Origin: CALBPI01 sp039027435
Lineage (GTDB): Bacteria; Pseudomonadota; Gammaproteobacteria; Steroidobacterales; Woeseiaceae
Direction of reading: 5' to 3'
NCBI GenBank assembly: GCA_039027435.1
Contig: JBCCKF010000003.1
Coordinates: 62,001 to 126,000 of the forward strand
DNA: 64,000 bases
Shown here one piece after another: positions 61,270 through 64,000 of the stretch (positions are counted from its first letter, which is position 1; each line of letters begins with the position of its first letter). The notes below the pieces were generated by a model, which was given only the letters and a program-made list of their open reading frames with translations, made no database searches and had not been told where the DNA came from. A program made the position numbers and the translations under genes.

Positions 61270-62814
61270 TCAGTTCGCCTCGCGACGCAGATAGCGAGTC
61301 AGGTGCAGATCGAGCGGATTGCCTTCCCACCCTGCGACGTCTTCCCGCACCAGATGCTTGCTCACCATGGTGTAAAGCGGTATCGCCACGAACGATTCAT
61401 ATAGCAACGACTCCGCCTCATTCAGCGCCTCTTGGCGGCGGTCCGGCAGTCGCAAAGCGGCGGCGCGATCGAGGAGCAGATCAAACATAGGGTTGGCAAA
61501 GCCTGAGGTATTCCCAGGTGCGCCACCGCGAAACAGCTCGAGGAACTGCTGCGGATCGTTGTAGTCCGCGATCCAGCTGCTGCGCACTAATCCCGGAAAC
61601 TCGCCAGCCCGCGCCTGCGAGAGGACCACGCGAAACTCCTGGTTGTTCAGTTTGACTTCGAGCCCGGGTAGTGCGCTTTGCCACATCTGTTGCAACGCCG
61701 CGGCGACCACTCGGTTTTCATCATTGCTCGCATAATCGATTTGCACCATCGGCAACGATTCGATGTCTACCACCAGTGCACGCGAGCGTGCGATCCGACG
61801 CTCTAGATTCAGCGCCGCGACTTCGGGCGCTAGGCCACGATACGGCGTGTCACCCATTCGCGTGCCCTCCGGCACCATGGTCCATGCGGGCCGCTCACCG
61901 CGTCCTAAAATCCGCGCCGCGAGCGCATCGCGATCGACACTCAAATACAGCGCCTCGCGAAGCCGCGGATCGAGAGGTTCACGCAAGTTGAAGTTGAGGT
62001 AAACAATGCCGAGGTAAGGTGCCCGACGTAGCGTCGATGCAAACTTCTGAGGATCGCGCAACAGACTACGCGGCACGCGGCTTGTGATGTCGAGATCCCC
62101 GCTTTCAAACGCCGCTAGCTCGGTCTGTTCCTGTTCAAAAATCTGATAACGCACCGTCTCGAAGCCAGCTTCGGTAAACGCTCGGTACGAGCGGTTCTTA
62201 CGCAGCTCAATCTCCGAAAGATCGGTGGATACGACGGTATAAGCCCCATTGCACAATCCTTCGGTCTGCGGCCGGGGTGCCAATGCTGGCATCGCCACTC
62301 GCTCGAGAAAATCCGGTTGATGGGCCGTGAGTGAGACGATCAGTTGATCATCGCTCGGTGCCATCACACCCAAAGCCGAGGCGGGCGAATCACCGCGCCG
62401 AATCTCATCGAATCCGGTGACCGCCGAAAGTAGCTCGCCATAGAATGCGCCGTTCTTCGGATCGACCAGATACCGCCACGCACGAACAAAGTCCGCACTG
62501 GTCACAGGTGTCCCATCGGACCACCGAGCCGCTGCGCCGATCGTGAACTCATAGCGCAAACCATCGTCGCTGACCTGCCAGTCACTGGCGACAGCGGCGA
62601 TCAGTCCACCGGATGCATCGCGCGTGAGCAGACCTTCATAAATGTCCGCCAATACTGTGAGGGCAGGCACACTGCGCGCGAGCTGTGGGTCAAGTGATTC
62701 AGGCGCAGCCGACAACCCGCGGTTCAACGTCGAGTTTTCTTTGACGGCGTCGGCTTCCCCACCACATCCCGAGAGAGACAAGGTGACAAGGAGAACAAGG
62801 AGGCTTCTGAGCAT
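61270..62814 (-). CDS. Peptide-binding lipoprotein (SBP family 5, OppA-type)
   Basis: The 514 residues include a lipoprotein signal (lipobox LSGC). The family-5 landmarks are LNRGLSAAPESLDPQLARSVPALTVLADIYEGLL, ASDWQVSDDGLRYEFTIGAAARWSDGTPVTSADFVRAWRYLVDPKNGA and LNFNLREPLDPRLREALYLSVDRDALA. It captures peptides for the permease genes that follow. It begins 6 nt after the mnmG stop, so the importer may be cotranscribed with mnmG. Confidence 0.95.
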   Translation of the reverse strand: MLRSLLVLLVTLSLSGCGGEADAVKENSTLNRGLSAAPESLDPQLARSVPALTVLADIYEGLLTRDASGGLIAAVASDWQVSDDGLRYEFTIGAAARWSDGTPVTSADFVRAWRYLVDPKNGAFYGELLSAVTGFDEIRRGDSPASALGVMAPSDDQLIVSLTAHQPDFLERVAMPALAPRPQTEGLCNGAYTVVSTDLSEIELRKNRSYRAFTEAGFETVRYQIFEQEQTELAAFESGDLDITSRVPRSLLRDPQKFASTLRRAPYLGIVYLNFNLREPLDPRLREALYLSVDRDALAARILGRGERPAWTMVPEGTRMGDTPYRGLAPEVAALNLERRIARSRALVVDIESLPMVQIDYASNDENRVVAAALQQMWQSALPGLEVKLNNQEFRVVLSQARAGEFPGLVRSSWIADYNDPQQFLELFRGGAPGNTSGFANPMFDLLLDRAAALRLPDRRQEALNEAESLLYESFVAIPLYTMVSKHLVREDVAGWEGNPLDLHLTRYLRREAN

Positions 62815-62819
62815 GCGGG

Positions 62820-64000
62820 TCAGGCGCTTTGCTTGAGCTCGCGTTTTTTCAAATGAATAAGCAGCAAAGAGACCGCCGCTGGAGTGACGCCGGGGACGCG
62901 GCCCGCCTGGCCGATGGTATCCGGGCGAGTTTCGATCAGGCGCTGACGGGCCTCATGCGATAAGCCATGTACGCTCTCGTAATCGAGATCCGTTGGAATC
63001 CGTAAATCACTGCGTTTGCGTTGCGCCTCGATTTCTCGGGACTGACGCTCAACATAGCCTTCATACTTGATGTCGGTCTCCACCTGGAGCGCAACCTGTT
63101 CAACGAACTCATCGCTGTCGAGGTAGTCGCCGGCAGGGGCAACAGGCTTTGGCATCGCGCCAACATCGCTCGCCTCGATCAAAGATGCGTAGCGAACCTC
63201 CGGACGGCGCAGCAAGTCTCGTGCGCGCGTGCCCGGTGCAAGCGTTTGCGACTCGCCGATCAATCCGGCGGCGCGTGCTGATTCGGTGCTGACGGAGCGC
63301 TCCGACAGTCGCTGAGTCTCGCTTGCTGCTGCGCTCTGGCGCGCTTCGAACACCGTCCAGCGCGCATCGTCGACCAGACCGAGGTCACGTCCGATTGGCG
63401 TCAGACGCCGATCCGCGTTGTCCTCACGAAGCAACAGGCGATGTTCCGCGCGGCTGGTAAACATGCGATAAGGCTCCGTCGCGCCCTGGGTCGTCAGATC
63501 GTCGACCAGAACGCCGAGGTATGCCTCATTACGCTCAGGAATCCACGGCGCTTCGCCCGCGACCTCGCGAGCGGCGTTCAGACCTGCGAGCAGCCCTTGC
63601 GCTGCAGCTTCTTCGTAACCGGTCGTGCCATTGATCTGGCCGGCGAAATACAAACCGCCGATAAAGCGCGTGGCGAGTGAGCGGTGCAGATCGCGCGGAT
63701 CGAAGTAGTCGTACTCAATCGCGTAGCCAGGTCGTGTGATGTGCGCCTGTTCGAAACCAGAAATGCTGCGCACCATTTCCATCTGTACCTCGAACGGCAA
63801 ACTGGTCGAGATGCCATTGGGGTAGACCTCGATGCTGTTGAGGCCCTCGGGCTCCACGAAGATCTGGTGAGAAGCCTTGTCTGCGAAGCGGAAGATCTTG
63901 TCTTCCACAGACGGGCAGTATCTTGGGCCAACGCCCTCGATAGCACCGCTGAACATCGGCGACTGATCCAGACCAGCGCGAATGACGTCGTGCGTCGACT
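62820..64000 (-). CDS. mnmG: tRNA uridine-5-carboxymethylaminomethyl enzyme MnmG (N-terminus outside window)
   Basis: The open frame runs to the window edge; about 393 of roughly 630 residues are seen. STHDVIRAGLDQSPMFSGAIEGVGPRYCPSVEDK, QMEMVRSISGFEQA, RFIGGLYFAGQINGTTGYEEAAAQGLLAGLNAA and TQGATEPYRMFTSRAEHRLLLREDNAD are MnmG signatures. MnmG with MnmE modifies the wobble uridine of several tRNAs using FAD. The ATG at 63956 is internal, not the start. It is not followed by rsmG as in most relatives. Confidence 0.98.
   Translation of the reverse strand, partial: STHDVIRAGLDQSPMFSGAIEGVGPRYCPSVEDKIFRFADKASHQIFVEPEGLNSIEVYPNGISTSLPFEVQMEMVRSISGFEQAHITRPGYAIEYDYFDPRDLHRSLATRFIGGLYFAGQINGTTGYEEAAAQGLLAGLNAAREVAGEAPWIPERNEAYLGVLVDDLTTQGATEPYRMFTSRAEHRLLLREDNADRRLTPIGRDLGLVDDARWTVFEARQSAAASETQRLSERSVSTESARAAGLIGESQTLAPGTRARDLLRRPEVRYASLIEASDVGAMPKPVAPAGDYLDSDEFVEQVALQVETDIKYEGYVERQSREIEAQRKRSDLRIPTDLDYESVHGLSHEARQRLIETRPDTIGQAGRVPGVTPAAVSLLLIHLKKRELKQSA

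Noticed and set aside
63000..64000. Replication origin next to mnmG
   Set aside because: No cluster of TTATCCACA-type DnaA boxes or AT-rich unwinding region is visible; if an origin is near, it lies beyond the right edge.

Overview
The window looks like chromosome from a free-living, aerobic, probably aquatic gammaproteobacterium. The main evidence is the order mnmG / rsmG-parA-parB / atpIBEFHAGDC / glmU-glmS. Large TonB-dependent receptors, a PEP-CTERM protein, many peptide-handling genes and intermediate GC fit lineages near Woeseiales or Steroidobacterales. That placement is inference; no rRNA or full marker gene is present to settle it. No tRNA, rRNA, CRISPR array, insertion sequence, prophage gene, parS site or origin was recognised, and no gene-free stretch exceeds about 300 bases.

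Region 1 (1-9.1 kb): the end of one TonB-dependent receptor, a PEBP-family protein, a DUF3649/PepSY/DUF3325 inner-membrane operon typical of siderophore handling, a divergent Fur-like regulator with gnd behind it, and a second complete TonB receptor with a clear terminator.

Region 2 (9.2-16 kb): a patchwork of small regulator-plus-effector units. These are Rrf2-DoxX, HxlR-tautomerase-tautomerase-DUF4345, and ArsR with a 31-residue, 11-cysteine peptide that lies below the usual ORF length cutoff. In all three the predicted promoter lies so close to the start codon that the mRNA would be leaderless or nearly so, and two carry a palindrome inside the promoter.

Region 3 (16-24 kb, minus strand): CsaA, HupE/DUF6702, an M19 dipeptidase lipoprotein, an OPT peptide transporter, ArgE and an SSS symporter with its DUF3311 partner. 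This suggests peptide and amino-acid scavenging.

Region 4 (24-39 kb): accessory genes. They include an orphan histidine kinase, a secreted esterase, a three-gene unit (membrane protein, TPR membrane protein, TPR-AAA+ ATPase), a MetE-type methyltransferase with a foldable leader, AraC and LysR divergons, a PEP-CTERM protein and poorly conserved small proteins.

Region 5 (39-64 kb): the housekeeping backbone glmS, glmU, the ATP synthase operon, parB, parA and rsmG. A one-gene EAL insertion sits between atpI and parB. An insertion of an OmpA protein, cytochrome c, a DUF945 protein and a peptide ABC importer separates rsmG from mnmG, which runs off the right edge.

The strongest candidate for something undescribed is the ArsR/cysteine-rich peptide pair. 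Next are the TPR-AAA+ membrane module and two genes whose conserved reading frame extends upstream of any ATG, GTG or TTG.
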